This document shows positions 8,901-17,759 of a stretch of DNA of 64,000 bases, one piece after another (position 1 is the stretch's first letter; every line of letters starts with the position of its first letter). This DNA comes from Pseudoalteromonas lipolytica. Its GTDB lineage: Bacteria > Pseudomonadota > Gammaproteobacteria > Enterobacterales > Alteromonadaceae. The stretch spans positions 124,001-188,000 of the forward strand of contig NZ_LJTC01000003.1 in NCBI RefSeq assembly GCF_001306915.1, in the 5' to 3' direction. A program made the position numbers and the translations under genes. The notes beneath the pieces are model-generated. The model ran no database searches, was not told the DNA's origin, and was given only the letters and a program-made list of their open reading frames with translations.

Positions 8901-11048
8901 TTAAAAACGATATTGAGCAGTGATACTAAAGTTTCTCGGTGCGCCATATTGAAACTGGTTATAAAACCCAATTTGGCTGTAATAACGTTTATCAAATGCG
9001 TTCTCTAAATTAGCGCGCAATGTAAGTTGTTCGTTTACGTTGTATCTTGCCATTAGTCGAAAAAGCGCATAACTTTGCTGACTAACCTCAACTGAACTTC
9101 TATCAGGCTTAGTGACATTTCTATTGATTTCACTTTGCCAATTAAAACCAGCTCCCAGTTGTAGACCACTTAGTATATTATTTAATTCATAAGTACTGAA
9201 AAGCTTTACTTGGTGTTTTGGGCTAGTGGTCGTTATCTTTTCTCCATCAGGGTCTTTTGTTTCAAATTGGCTATATCCAAAATAAACATTCCAATGCTCA
9301 TTAATTGAACCATTTGCTTCAAATTCGAATCCTTGCGTTTTGGTGCCATCAATACCACGGTAAATAGGCACAGTAGTACCAGGTAATGTTTCTCCTGTTG
9401 CTTCGCCAACATTATCTTGACGGATCTTAAACACTGAAAATGAGGTGTCTAGCGCTTCTTCAAATAGGCTTGCTTTAACACCTGCTTCGTAGTTTTTTCC
9501 CTTAACAGGATCTAGGTAGCTGCCATCGGATTGAACTCTACTTTGTGGTGTGAAAATATCGGTGTAGTTAGCATACAAAGATACATTTTGCCCAACAGTA
9601 TAGGTAGCGCCAATATAACTGGTAAATTCATTATCAACTTCGTAATTATGAACGGTTCCGAAATTGTCTTGCTCAGTTTCCCAATTATCAATCCGTCCGC
9701 CTATAACCATTGAAAGCGCGTCAGTTACTTCAATATCAGAAGCAAGATATATTGCTTGTTGCTTTGTTTCTCCCCATGAGCCATACAAGATTTCATCACT
9801 CCATTGAGGGGTGGGATAAGTAAAGTTTTTATCTCTAAAATCACCCAAAGGCGGTGCTTCATTTAAAGAGCCATAATATGGGTTGGCAAACTCTTGTTTC
9901 TGCTGATTTACACCAATTAGAACTTGTTGAGAACGATCGAGTAACATAAAACGGCCCGATAATTTTAAGTCGTATGTATGTTGAGTGCGATTGCCATCAA
10001 TAAATGCCAGTGAGCCAGGTATCATTCCTTCATTGGTTATTGGGTCTGGGTTACCCGTTGGCCATAACACATCATATTCTAAATCGTTATCGCCATAGAT
10101 GTAGCTCGCTTTAACTTGCCAGTCATCACTAAAGTTATGTTCAATCGTGGCAAAGCTGTTCAACGCTTTGGTTTTAGATGATGCCCAGCGAGGAGCAGTT
10201 GATGTGTGGTGACTGTAATTAGTTCTATTACCTTGGTTGTCAAATAGCGGTAATCCACCAGACATTGAGCCTTCAGGCTTGGTATCTTGATAATCAGTTC
10301 CTAAGGTTAGTAATGTGTCACGCCCTAAATCTGCTTCAATAATACCGTAAAGGGTTTGTCTTTGTTGCTCGTAACGATGCTGATAACTTTCGCGATCTTG
10401 ATATGCTATGACGACTCGACCTCGAACGCTTGCGTCTTGATTCAAGCCTCCCGATAAGTCAACAATACCGCGTAACTGTTGCCATGAACCAATACTTAGA
10501 CTTACGTTTGCTTGAAATTGTTCTGTCGGACGCTTACGCACTAAATTGATAGCTGCCGATGGACTGCCCGCACCTAACATCAAACCAGTTGCTCCGCGAA
10601 CAACTTCTATGCGCTGATAAATTGCGCTATCCATTAAGTTGTCACCATAGTTAAAGCGTGTATCGTAGGTTGTCGCCACACCGTCATACAAAATACTACT
10701 TACGCCAATACCGCGGGCACTGATTGAGTATCGGTCGTTGTCAGAAGGGCGGGTATTAATCCCCGCTACGCTGTTCATCACTTCAATAACAGAGTTTAGT
10801 TGTTGATCTTTTATCGCTTGCTCAGTCACGACTGTGGTTGATTGTGGTGTTTCAAGAAATGATAACTCTAAACCCGTTGCGGTACTCATTTGCTCAACTT
10901 TATAGCTTTGAGCATTGTTTTGTTCACCCACGACTGTGAGTACTTCCATATCGTGATGCTTTTTTTGCTCAGCCTGTAAAGATTGACTAAATATCGCTAA
11001 ACAAGAAAGTGCGACAGGCGTGAGTTTAAAGTAGTTAGTCTTTGTCAT
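8901..11048 (-). CDS. TonB-dependent siderophore receptor, FhuE/FpvA-like
   Basis: This 715-residue protein has a signal peptide ending near 'SLQAEQ', a TonB box-like 'EVLTVVGEQ', and the siderophore-receptor plug segments 'ETPQSTTVVTEQAI', 'SISARGIGVSSILYDG' and 'RIEVVRGATGLMLGAGSP' typical of hydroxamate receptors such as FhuE. The barrel ends with a terminal Phe (ITAQYRF). Uptake of a ferric hydroxamate-type siderophore across the outer membrane is the likely role. The start has a GGAT site. A candidate Fur site lies about 320 bp upstream at 11365-11383, and a promoter-like TTTACA / TATATT pair (19-bp spacer) overlaps it on this strand, implying a leader near 290 nt. Confidence 0.88.
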   Translation of the reverse strand: MTKTNYFKLTPVALSCLAIFSQSLQAEQKKHHDMEVLTVVGEQNNAQSYKVEQMSTATGLELSFLETPQSTTVVTEQAIKDQQLNSVIEVMNSVAGINTRPSDNDRYSISARGIGVSSILYDGVATTYDTRFNYGDNLMDSAIYQRIEVVRGATGLMLGAGSPSAAINLVRKRPTEQFQANVSLSIGSWQQLRGIVDLSGGLNQDASVRGRVVIAYQDRESYQHRYEQQRQTLYGIIEADLGRDTLLTLGTDYQDTKPEGSMSGGLPLFDNQGNRTNYSHHTSTAPRWASSKTKALNSFATIEHNFSDDWQVKASYIYGDNDLEYDVLWPTGNPDPITNEGMIPGSLAFIDGNRTQHTYDLKLSGRFMLLDRSQQVLIGVNQQKQEFANPYYGSLNEAPPLGDFRDKNFTYPTPQWSDEILYGSWGETKQQAIYLASDIEVTDALSMVIGGRIDNWETEQDNFGTVHNYEVDNEFTSYIGATYTVGQNVSLYANYTDIFTPQSRVQSDGSYLDPVKGKNYEAGVKASLFEEALDTSFSVFKIRQDNVGEATGETLPGTTVPIYRGIDGTKTQGFEFEANGSINEHWNVYFGYSQFETKDPDGEKITTTSPKHQVKLFSTYELNNILSGLQLGAGFNWQSEINRNVTKPDRSSVEVSQQSYALFRLMARYNVNEQLTLRANLENAFDKRYYSQIGFYNQFQYGAPRNFSITAQYRF

Positions 11049-11352
11049 TTTTTATCCGTAGTCCTATTACGTCTATAAGTAGTGAGGCCTATGCTTAGGC
11101 TATTGTTGTGTCATGTTGAAAGTCATGACGAGTGGAAAATCATGGAGTGGGCTTATGATATCCCCAGCAAAACGGAGATTTTTCTTTTTAGATAGTTGGA
11201 ATCATTAATCCATAGATATTGCGGCAGTTTAAAAATTTCCATTGTGTATATCCTTTAACATTGATTTAGTAACCAAGAGACAAGAAGAGTTTTTCTTCAG
11301 TCTCCAATTAATTAAAATCCGCAACACCCTGTACCGATTAATGGGAATATAT

Positions 11353-11395
11353 CACTTAATAAATGGTAATGTAAATTATTATCATTTATTAAGTG
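11353..11395. promoter_or_regulatory. Fur-box-centred long palindrome in the 509-bp gap upstream of the siderophore receptor
   Basis: Arms of 18 bp (11353-11370 and 11378-11395, one mismatch) flank 7 bp. Inside, 11365-11383 matches the E. coli Fur consensus at 15 of 19 positions by my count. On the minus strand it overlaps a plausible -35 (TTTACA, 11376-11371) and precedes a -10 (TATATT, 11351-11346). It is the only strong signal I see between 11049 and 11557. A 60-codon open frame across it on the plus strand is not convincing. Confidence 0.6.
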
Positions 11396-11557
11396 TGCAG
11401 TTAAAAGGCCTTTTGATTTGTTAGTTTTTTCGAATTGGTTAAAGGACATAACATTATTTGTGATTTAAGTCGTGGCTAAAGGCTAGTAGAAAACTCTTGA
11501 TCAATTACAATGTTAGATTCAAGCAATCGGAGCAATTTTTAATAAATTGAGAAAAGC

Positions 11558-12169
11558 ATGCACACACCCAACAAGTGGAAAATGACACCAGAGCGAGTAT
11601 CGCAGTTTATCAAAACCTACAGCTTTGCATTAATGGTTGATAGTGAGTTTGAGGCAACCCATCTACCATTAGTGTATAAACCCGATGAGGGCGAGTTTGG
11701 TACCTTATATGGTCATGTGTCACAGGCTAATCGTCATGGCAAAAGCTTGCAAGATACCCGTGTATTAGTGGTTTTTAATGGCCCACATAGTTATATTTCA
11801 CCCACTTGGTATAGTGAGAAGCCAGCTGTATCGACCTGGAACTACGCTGCGGTGCATGCCCAAGGCATAGTAGAATACCTTGATGATGACAACACCTTAG
11901 CCTGCCTAAATGAGTTAATTAGCCAATACGAGCCAAGTATTTTAAACGACACCAGTTTGTTGCCAGCTGATTATCAAGCCAAATTACTGCGTGGCATAGT
12001 GGGTATTAAAATCGAACTTGACTCAATTCAGGCAAAAGAGAAGTTAGGCCAGCATAAGTCGGCGGCGGATCAACAAGGTGTTTTAACAGGGTTAAAAGCA
12101 GATAAACACCCTGATGCCCAAGCTTTACTTTGCTATATGCTTAAACATGAAGTAGGAATAGGCAGCTAA
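11558..12169 (+). CDS. PaiB-family FMN-binding protein
   Basis: The 203 residues follow the PaiB/FMN-binding split-barrel family, with 'TLYGHVSQANRHGKS', 'VVFNGPHSYISPTWY' and 'AVSTWNYAAVHAQG' as the recognisable blocks. Bacillus PaiB was described as a negative regulator of sporulation and protease synthesis; in Gram-negatives the role is undefined, and FMN or heme binding is the usual proposal. No HTH is visible. It is transcribed alone, divergently from the siderophore receptor, so the palindrome at 11353-11395 could influence both. Confidence 0.8.
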   Translation: MHTPNKWKMTPERVSQFIKTYSFALMVDSEFEATHLPLVYKPDEGEFGTLYGHVSQANRHGKSLQDTRVLVVFNGPHSYISPTWYSEKPAVSTWNYAAVHAQGIVEYLDDDNTLACLNELISQYEPSILNDTSLLPADYQAKLLRGIVGIKIELDSIQAKEKLGQHKSAADQQGVLTGLKADKHPDAQALLCYMLKHEVGIGS

Positions 12170-12454
12170 TTTGCATCCAGCAAATGCTGCCAATTGGTTG
12201 GAAAGTATCTAGCAACACTTTGTTAAAAGCATGTTAATTACTAAAACTAAAGTTAGTACATTCCACGTGTCTGTCAACTAAATGTCATATTTTTAACAGG
12301 TAAGTTTTGAGTAAAAGCAAGCATAAGGGGTATAAATTTCACGTTAACTTTATGTGGTCAAGCTTGCTTTGCCCCATAAAAATAAACACTTAATTATTTG
12401 CTGAACTTCCGAGGTCTCACTATATTTTCTTAAGTGCTTAGTTGGAAGTTGGCT

Positions 12455-14413
12455 ATGAACATTTCAAAAAAATTAAAACTCGCCTTTGCGTCAGCAATTG
12501 CGCTGCCGTTGATCATTATTGCTGTGCTTGTAATTACACAAACAAGACAACAAGCCCTCGATAGTTTCGCCGAGCTTAGTCAAAGAGAAGCGAAACAAGT
12601 TGATAACGGTATCAGTATGTTTTTTGCTGAAATAGAGAAAAACGTCAATTATCTTGCATCCCATTCCGCTATCTTAGACGCCAAGCAAGGTGTTAAAACC
12701 CATATGCAATCACCTAGTGCAGAAAAGCTTGATCATCTAAGTGGTAGTAACATCGAAAAAAACGCCTTTCGTTTATTTGATCACTTTGGTGCCACCCATC
12801 CGGGACTTGCTTATATCTACATGGGGAATGAGCAAGGTGGTTATATTCAATGGCCAGAGGGTGAAGTTACAGCGAATTATGACCCAAGAGTAAGGCCTTG
12901 GTACGAAACTGGCAAAGCAGCAAATGGTAAAACGGTAAGAACCAATGCCTATTATTGGGCAGCAGATGACATGGTAATTGTTTCTACTGTTAAAGCGATT
13001 AAGGAAGCGGGGGAGCTTATTGGTGTACAGGGCATGGATGTATCCTTGCAGGGCCTTACCGATATTATTGCGAACATTAAACTTGGTGAAACTGGCTATT
13101 TAATGTTGATTGAAGATAGTGGCAATGTACTCGTTGACGTTAAAAATGCTGATTACAGGTTTAAGCAGCTAGCACAAGTCAATAACGGAAAATACAAACA
13201 GCTCGCTGAAAATAATCAGGGTCAATTTGAAATCGACATTAATGGCAAAGATTACTTAGCGAATATTTATACCTCGCAAAAACTAGGCTGGAAATTTATA
13301 GGCTTAGTAGAAAAATCTGAAGTGATGAGTGGCGCAAATGCAATGACGATTACTATTTTAGTCATCAGTGCAATCTTGATTGCTGTGTTCATTTTAGTTG
13401 CTAGCTATATTTCTAAATTAATTTCTGCACCTATTGTTGAAGTGAGTGATGGTCTAACTGAAATATCGCAAGGTGGTGGTGACTTAACAAAGCGGTTAGT
13501 GATTAAAACACGCGATGAAACGGCCAAACTGGCTAACAGCTTTAATTTATTTTTGAATTTGATTTCTGATTTAGTCACGCAAATTAATGAGTGTGCGCAA
13601 AATGTGAGTGATACCTCGGCGCAAACGTCATCACAAGCGGCGCAATTATCTGGCTCAACATCTCAGCAACAACAAGCCCTCGAAATGGCGGCCACAGCGA
13701 TTAATGAAATGGCAGCGACTGCCAATGAAGTCTCTGCCAGTTGTGCCAATGCAGCCGAACTTGCATCGCAAACACAACAGGCCTCTGAGCTTGGACAAAG
13801 TGTTATATCTAAAACGGTTGATAGCGTTGTATCTCTATCTAAGGTGATCACCAAAGCAACTAAAGATATAAACCAACTCGATGCTGAAAGTGAAAATATC
13901 ATGTCGATTTTAAGCGTGATAAGAGGCATCGCAGAGCAAACCAATTTGTTAGCTTTAAACGCAGCAATTGAAGCGGCGAGGGCGGGTGAACATGGTCGAG
14001 GTTTTGCAGTTGTCGCAGATGAGGTGCGTGCGTTATCACAAAGAACCTCAGAATCGACAGAAGAAATAGCAAGTCAGTTAGATACGTTGCGCAGGATGTC
14101 TGATCAAGTGTCAAAAGAGATGACAACCAGCTTAGATCGCACAAACAAAACAGTGGAGTTAGCCCATTCAGCACAGCAACAATTTAGCGAAATAACTGCG
14201 TCTATCGTCAATATCAGCGATTTAAATACACAGATTGCCACTGCAGCTGAAGAGCAACAGCATGTAGCAGAAGACATTAACCGCAATGTTGTTGAAATAA
14301 AAAATGCGGCTGATGATGTAAGCGAAATTGCCCATAGTGCCAGAGGCAATGGTGACAAACTAAACCTGTTATCGAAAACTCTAAATGATTTAGTGGGTAA
14401 GTTTAAAGTGTAA
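12455..14413 (+). CDS. Methyl-accepting chemotaxis protein with dCache sensor
   Basis: This 652-residue receptor has a transmembrane helix at about residues 7-29. A periplasmic dCache domain follows, with 'YDPRVRPWY' near residue 142 (a segment often seen in amino-acid-sensing Cache receptors), then a second helix at about 297-318, a HAMP domain and a cytoplasmic signalling rod. The tip sequence '[18 protein letters not shown]' near residue 495 is diagnostic. No CheW-binding pentapeptide tail is seen at the C-terminus. A GTG seven codons upstream (12434) is in frame, but GGAAG six bases before ATG 12455 favours the latter. The gene stands alone, as is usual for orphan receptors. The ligand is unknown. 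Confidence 0.93.
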   Translation: MNISKKLKLAFASAIALPLIIIAVLVITQTRQQALDSFAELSQREAKQVDNGISMFFAEIEKNVNYLASHSAILDAKQGVKTHMQSPSAEKLDHLSGSNIEKNAFRLFDHFGATHPGLAYIYMGNEQGGYIQWPEGEVTANYDPRVRPWYETGKAANGKTVRTNAYYWAADDMVIVSTVKAIKEAGELIGVQGMDVSLQGLTDIIANIKLGETGYLMLIEDSGNVLVDVKNADYRFKQLAQVNNGKYKQLAENNQGQFEIDINGKDYLANIYTSQKLGWKFIGLVEKSEVMSGANAMTITILVISAILIAVFILVASYISKLISAPIVEVSDGLTEISQGGGDLTKRLVIKTRDETAKLANSFNLFLNLISDLVTQINECAQNVSDTSAQTSSQAAQLSGSTSQQQQALEMAATAINEMAATANEVSASCANAAELASQTQQASELGQSVISKTVDSVVSLSKVITKATKDINQLDAESENIMSILSVIRGIAEQTNLLALNAAIEAARAGEHGRGFAVVADEVRALSQRTSESTEEIASQLDTLRRMSDQVSKEMTTSLDRTNKTVELAHSAQQQFSEITASIVNISDLNTQIATAAEEQQHVAEDINRNVVEIKNAADDVSEIAHSARGNGDKLNLLSKTLNDLVGKFKV

Positions 14414-14535
14414 AATACTCTTTGTTTCATATACTTTGCATGCTTTAATGGAATAAATAACTAAAGCGTGTAACGAATCATTTTGTTATTTGATTAGAGA
14501 ACACAAGGCACAAAACTCCTATAAAATGGCAAATA

Positions 14536-14970
14536 ATGAAAATAGATAGTGTGAACGCTGAAGATTACCCAGAGCTACTTGCTGTATGGGAAAACTCAGT
14601 TCGAGCAACCCATGATTTTATAACAGAAGACGACATCGCTTTTTTTAAGCCAATTATTATCGAGCAAGCGTTTCCGAATGTGACTTTAAAGTGCATTAAG
14701 GATGAGCATCAGGCAATTTTAGGCTTTATAGGCGTACATGAATGCAAAATAGAAATGTTGTTCATTTTAGATGCCGCAAGAGGTAAGGGCATAGGTAAAG
14801 CACTACTCAACTATGCAGTTGAGCAATTAGCTGCCAACAAAGTGGATGTTAATGAGCAAAACCCACTTGCGGTTGGATTTTATCAACATAGGGGCTTTAA
14901 AATTGCCTCACGCTCGCCCTTAGATGATATGGGCAAACCATTTCCAATATTGCACATGGAACTCGTGTAG
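14536..14970 (+). CDS. GNAT-family N-acetyltransferase
   Basis: At 144 residues this is a single GNAT domain. The acetyl-CoA loop appears as 'AARGKGIGKALLNYAV' (about residues 86-101, R/Q-x-x-G-x-G/A type), and the C-terminal 'NPLAVGFYQHRGF' is the usual Tyr-containing strand. It resembles the YjaB-like subgroup. The substrate cannot be told. Its TAG stop is the last three bases of a GTAG that begins a REP-like element, so the repeat abuts the gene exactly. Confidence 0.85.
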   Translation: MKIDSVNAEDYPELLAVWENSVRATHDFITEDDIAFFKPIIIEQAFPNVTLKCIKDEHQAILGFIGVHECKIEMLFILDAARGKGIGKALLNYAVEQLAANKVDVNEQNPLAVGFYQHRGFKIASRSPLDDMGKPFPILHMELV

Positions 14971-15145
14971 GAACGGCTTCTGCCGTGAAAGTCGAAATTT
15001 ATAGCGACAAAACTTTAAACATTTTTCTAAATACGCGCTAAAGCACGACTTACAAACGCGCGGAACAAGTTTCACGGCTACGATGAATCCCGTAGGAACG
15101 GCTTCAGCCGTGAATTTAGATGTTCGGCGTTGAAACGCCTCCTAC
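14967..15145. repeat. REP-like repeat cluster (copy 1)
   Basis: Several short palindromes preceded by GTAG occur here: GTAG GA ACGGCttctGCCGT at 14967-14987, GTAG GA ACGGCttcaGCCGT at 15092-15112, and an inverted unit GTAGGAGGCGTTTC on the minus strand at 15145-15125. The 5' GTAG plus imperfect palindrome is the signature of REP sequences mobilised by RAYT (TnpA-REP) transposases. The stretch 15050-15145 is repeated in opposite orientation at 23925-24062. The 273 bp between the GNAT and VOC genes are mostly this cluster. Confidence 0.75.
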
Positions 15146-15243
15146 AAACTCTTACTAACTTTACTGTCGTCACTTATCTTTTGCTTAATTTAATGAACAC
15201 GATATGCTGAAGCAGCGAATAAATCATTACATGGGAGTAGCAA

Positions 15244-15636
15244 ATGAATCTCAATCAGGTGACGTTACCTGTAAAGGATATGAATGAAGCGGTGGCTTTT
15301 TACTTAACATTGGGAATGATTCAGATAGTAGATACTCCGCATTACGCACGCTTTCAATGCCCTGATGGTGATGCCACATTTTCGCTGTCATTAGAAACCG
15401 GTAATTATAATAATAGTGCGGTAATTTATTTTGAACATGAGCAGCTCGATGAGCTCTATGCAAGCCTTGTTGAAAAAGGCATTCGCTTTGAGCAGCCGCC
15501 TACTGCACAGCGTTATTTATGGACGGAAGCAATTCTAAAAGACCCATCAGGGAATAAAATTAAATTGTATTGGGCCGGAGAAAACCGCTTAAACCCGCCA
15601 TGGAAAGTAGAAAAAGAGGGTAGAAAAAGAGGGTAA
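15244..15636 (+). CDS. VOC (glyoxalase/bleomycin-resistance fold) protein
   Basis: The 130 residues hold one vicinal-oxygen-chelate module: 'VTLPVKDMNEAVAFYLTLGM' at the start and 'ILKDPSGNKIKLYWAGENR' near the end, the usual strands carrying metal-ligand positions. The function is not predictable from this; metal-dependent lyase, dioxygenase and binding roles all occur. A good GGGAG ribosome site precedes the ATG. The last nine residues (VEKEGRKRG) come from a 13-bp direct duplication that shifts frame, so the C-terminus differs from the ancestral one. Confidence 0.8.
   Translation: MNLNQVTLPVKDMNEAVAFYLTLGMIQIVDTPHYARFQCPDGDATFSLSLETGNYNNSAVIYFEHEQLDELYASLVEKGIRFEQPPTAQRYLWTEAILKDPSGNKIKLYWAGENRLNPPWKVEKEGRKRG
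15607..15632 (+). repeat. 13-bp tandem duplication at the end of the VOC gene
   Basis: The unit GTAGAAAAAGAGG occurs twice without a gap and is followed by GTAA. Thirteen bases is not a multiple of three, so the second copy is read in another frame before the TAA stop. Confidence 0.9.
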
Positions 15637-15640
15637 AAAA

Positions 15641-15661
15641 AGGCGCTAAGGTCTAGCGCCT
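15641..15661 (-). terminator. Terminator of the ion-channel gene (minus strand)
   Basis: An 8-bp perfect stem (AGGCGCTA with TAGCGCCT, 5-nt loop) has seven A on its plus-strand left, which read as a U-run for transcripts from the minus-strand channel gene. For the plus-strand VOC gene it has no T-run. Confidence 0.82.
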
Positions 15662-15689
15662 AATAGCTAAAAACAATTATTTAAAAACC

Positions 15690-16499
15690 TTACTGCTTTT
15701 CTTTCAGTAGTTGTTTTAGTTCGGCCATTTCAGCTTGCAGCTGAGCTATTTGCCCTTTGGTTGCGGGCATGTCGGCATCAGATGTTTGCTCTTCACGGGC
15801 GTTACGATGCTCTTCAGACATAACTTCTAAAATCGCACCAACCATCATGTTTAAAAATACAAAGGCTGTTAAAAAGATGAAGGTTAGATAAAAAATCCAG
15901 CTGAGCTCATATACAGCCATCGTTTCATACATAACATCGGTCCAATCCTCAAACGTGGCAATCCTGAATAGGGTGAGCATCGAAATAGACACATCGCCCC
16001 ACAGTACTGGGTTGATGTCAGCAAACAGCATGCTACCCATGGCGGCATAAATATAGAAGATCACGAACATGAGCAGGGCGATATAGCCCATTTGCGGAAT
16101 AGCTTTTAGAAGCGAGTTAACCAGCAGTCTAAGCTCTGGGATCATGGATACAAGTCGCAATACGCGGAAAATACGCAGTAATCGAGCGATAAAAATTGTT
16201 GAGCCTGCTGCAGGGTAAAGGCTACCCACCACGATTATAAAATCGAAGATATTCCAACCTTTGCTGAAAAAGTCTTTAAAGCCTCGGCTTGCGATAAAGC
16301 GGATCACCAGTTCAACTAAAAAGAATACCGTGATACCTAAGTCCATCCAATGTAAGGCAAGCTCAACTGTTGGATGTAACGAATAGGTGTGTGCCCCCAC
16401 AGTTAGTGCTGAAATAACAATGACAGCAATAACAAATGATTGAAAAATTTTACTTTTATCGATACGCTGAAACAGCTGTTGTAACTGCGACAACATCAT
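15690..16499 (-). CDS. Voltage-gated cation channel, BacNav/CavAb-like single-domain type
   Basis: The 269-residue protein has the complete six-segment plan. S1-S3 span about residues 20-95. S4 carries four arginines at three-residue spacing (R106, R109, R112, R115). The S5/S6 pore follows, then a C-terminal coiled coil (about 247-269). The selectivity filter reads TFEDWTD at 182-188. Compared with NavAb (TLESWSM), Asp replaces Ser178 and Met181, as in the engineered calcium channel CavAb (TLDDWSD), so Ca2+ permeation is plausible. The start is the ATG-ATG pair at 16499, with AAAGGG upstream; a longer frame adds 20 doubtful residues. It is transcribed alone and ends at a strong terminator. 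Confidence 0.88.
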   Translation of the reverse strand: MMLSQLQQLFQRIDKSKIFQSFVIAVIVISALTVGAHTYSLHPTVELALHWMDLGITVFFLVELVIRFIASRGFKDFFSKGWNIFDFIIVVGSLYPAAGSTIFIARLLRIFRVLRLVSMIPELRLLVNSLLKAIPQMGYIALLMFVIFYIYAAMGSMLFADINPVLWGDVSISMLTLFRIATFEDWTDVMYETMAVYELSWIFYLTFIFLTAFVFLNMMVGAILEVMSEEHRNAREEQTSDADMPATKGQIAQLQAEMAELKQLLKEKQ

Positions 16500-16584
16500 A
16501 TAGAACCCTTTGGTTGTAATATTTAAACCCACGCAATATACAGGAAATTGCAGCACCAATGTATAACTACATGAAGGAAATTTA

Positions 16585-16791
16585 ATGTTTTTTAACGCTT
16601 TAAAATTAGCCGTGATTGCAACGCTTGCTGTGGCTTTATCAGCGTGTAGCTCTGATGCCCGTTATCATGAAATTCAATCAGCACGTTTAAGTGAATGCAA
16701 TTATTTGGCAGATAAAGAATACCATGAGTGTGTTAAACGCCAGCAAGACAGTTACGAAGAATTTAAAAAACAACAAGCAGAACATGACTAA
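16585..16791 (+). CDS. Small lipoprotein
   Basis: The 68 residues begin with a signal and lipobox LSAC, giving a mature protein of about 45 residues rich in Lys, Glu and Gln, with two more Cys in 'ECNYLADKEYHECV'. It has a strong AGGAA ribosome site. I do not recognise the family. Its end overlaps the next gene by eight bases, and two further small genes follow closely, so it probably heads a four-gene operon of unknown role. Confidence 0.75.
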   Translation: MFFNALKLAVIATLAVALSACSSDARYHEIQSARLSECNYLADKEYHECVKRQQDSYEEFKKQQAEHD

Positions 16792-17056
16792 AACAGAAAA
16801 GCGTCTAGATAAAGTTATTCGAGTTGCTTTAACGCAAGCGTGCGAACTAGCAAAAGAGCACGTACACGAATTTTCATGGTTAACGCATACTGCTGATCTA
16901 AAAAAGCTACCGCAATCACTAAAAGTCAGTTGTTATTGTAAAGAGCTGCCGATAACCGCTGAGCAAACCCAGTTAATTAGCAGTCTAATTATCAAAGAAT
17001 TGAGTGCAAAAGATTTAACTATCAATGTAAAAGCAATTTCATTTTTAAAGGAATAA
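16784..17056 (+). CDS. Conserved small soluble protein, function unknown
   Basis: The ATG at 16784 overlaps the lipoprotein stop by eight bases and gives 90 residues. This start fits translational coupling better than the longer frame that opens at 16691 inside the preceding gene. The protein has no signal or membrane segment; it has a helical Lys-rich start (MTKTEKRLDKVIRVAL) and two Cys in 'VSCYCKELP'. I do not recognise it. The context is an apparent operon with the lipoprotein and the membrane protein three bases downstream. Confidence 0.6.
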   Translation: MTKTEKRLDKVIRVALTQACELAKEHVHEFSWLTHTADLKKLPQSLKVSCYCKELPITAEQTQLISSLIIKELSAKDLTINVKAISFLKE

Positions 17057-17058
17057 TA

Positions 17059-17505
17059 ATGTACTTAAATTTAACCCCTAAACAGATGGTTAGATTAAAC
17101 CTGGCTCTTGCTGTGTTATTTATTTGTGTAGGTGTGTACAGCTTGCAATCAGATTCATTACCTATTTCAAGTTTTACCGGTTTTATATTTGCAATTGCTT
17201 TTATGGTGCAAGCCTATCGCTCAACAGAAAAATTTGCAGCCAAATCAGCGCTTAGTAAAACACTCACGGCAACAGACACGAGTTTAACGGTTAAGCAGGT
17301 TTATTATGGCGAGCAAGAAAAGACTCTTGAATTAAGCCGTATTACGCAACTGAAAGTTGCTGATAACTATTTAGCCGTCATATTAGATAACAACGGCCAA
17401 GGTTATGACTTTCAAATAAAAGGTAAAGCTGAAGCCATCACTGAACGTTTAAATGAGATATTGCCAAAGGCGCTGCTTAAAAACAGCCCAATCAAACAGG
17501 TTTAA
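17059..17505 (+). CDS. Membrane protein with two helices and a PH-like C-terminal part
   Basis: The 148 residues have two transmembrane helices at about 11-29 and 36-52. A soluble region follows (about 60-140) whose strand pattern, 'SLTVKQVYYGEQEKTLELSR', resembles bacterial PH-like membrane proteins of the YdbT/YokE type. That resemblance is weak. It starts two bases after the previous stop, with AAAGGA just upstream, consistent with one operon. The function is unknown. Confidence 0.6.
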   Translation: MYLNLTPKQMVRLNLALAVLFICVGVYSLQSDSLPISSFTGFIFAIAFMVQAYRSTEKFAAKSALSKTLTATDTSLTVKQVYYGEQEKTLELSRITQLKVADNYLAVILDNNGQGYDFQIKGKAEAITERLNEILPKALLKNSPIKQV

Positions 17506-17564
17506 TTTGGTAAGCCAGCTGCAAATGGCTATAATCGGCAAAAATTATTGAAAGAGATATAGCA

Positions 17565-17759
17565 ATGGCAGTGCCTACGCGTTCACAAATTTCAATTGGC
17601 TGCGAAGTCAACATTGTATTAAAACAAGATCAACGAACAGGTCAGTTAACTCAAGGTGTGGTATCACGTATTTTAACTAAATCACCAAATCACCCGCATG
17701 GTATTAAAGTACAGCTTGATGATGGTCAAGTAGGGCGCGTGAAAGAGATTTTATCATGA
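17565..17759 (+). CDS. YwbE family protein
   Basis: The 64-residue protein matches the YwbE (DUF2196) family: 'SQISIGCEVNIVLKQDQRTG' followed by 'GVVSRILTKSPNHPHGIKVQ' and 'GQVGRVKEIL'. The fold is expected to be a small beta-barrel, possibly nucleic-acid binding, but no function is established. Its TGA overlaps the ATG of the next gene (ATGA), so the two are translationally coupled. Ribosome site AAGAGAT lies upstream. Confidence 0.85.
   Translation: MAVPTRSQISIGCEVNIVLKQDQRTGQLTQGVVSRILTKSPNHPHGIKVQLDDGQVGRVKEILS

Noticed and set aside
11242..11424. A 60-codon plus-strand frame between the siderophore receptor and paiB-like genes
   Set aside because: It crosses the Fur-box palindrome, has no ribosome site and an unremarkable composition; better seen as regulatory DNA.
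12314..12370. Inverted repeat AAAGCAAGC / GCTTGCTTT upstream of the chemotaxis receptor
   Set aside because: Nine-bp arms with a 39-bp spacer and no further structure; could be chance in AT-rich DNA.
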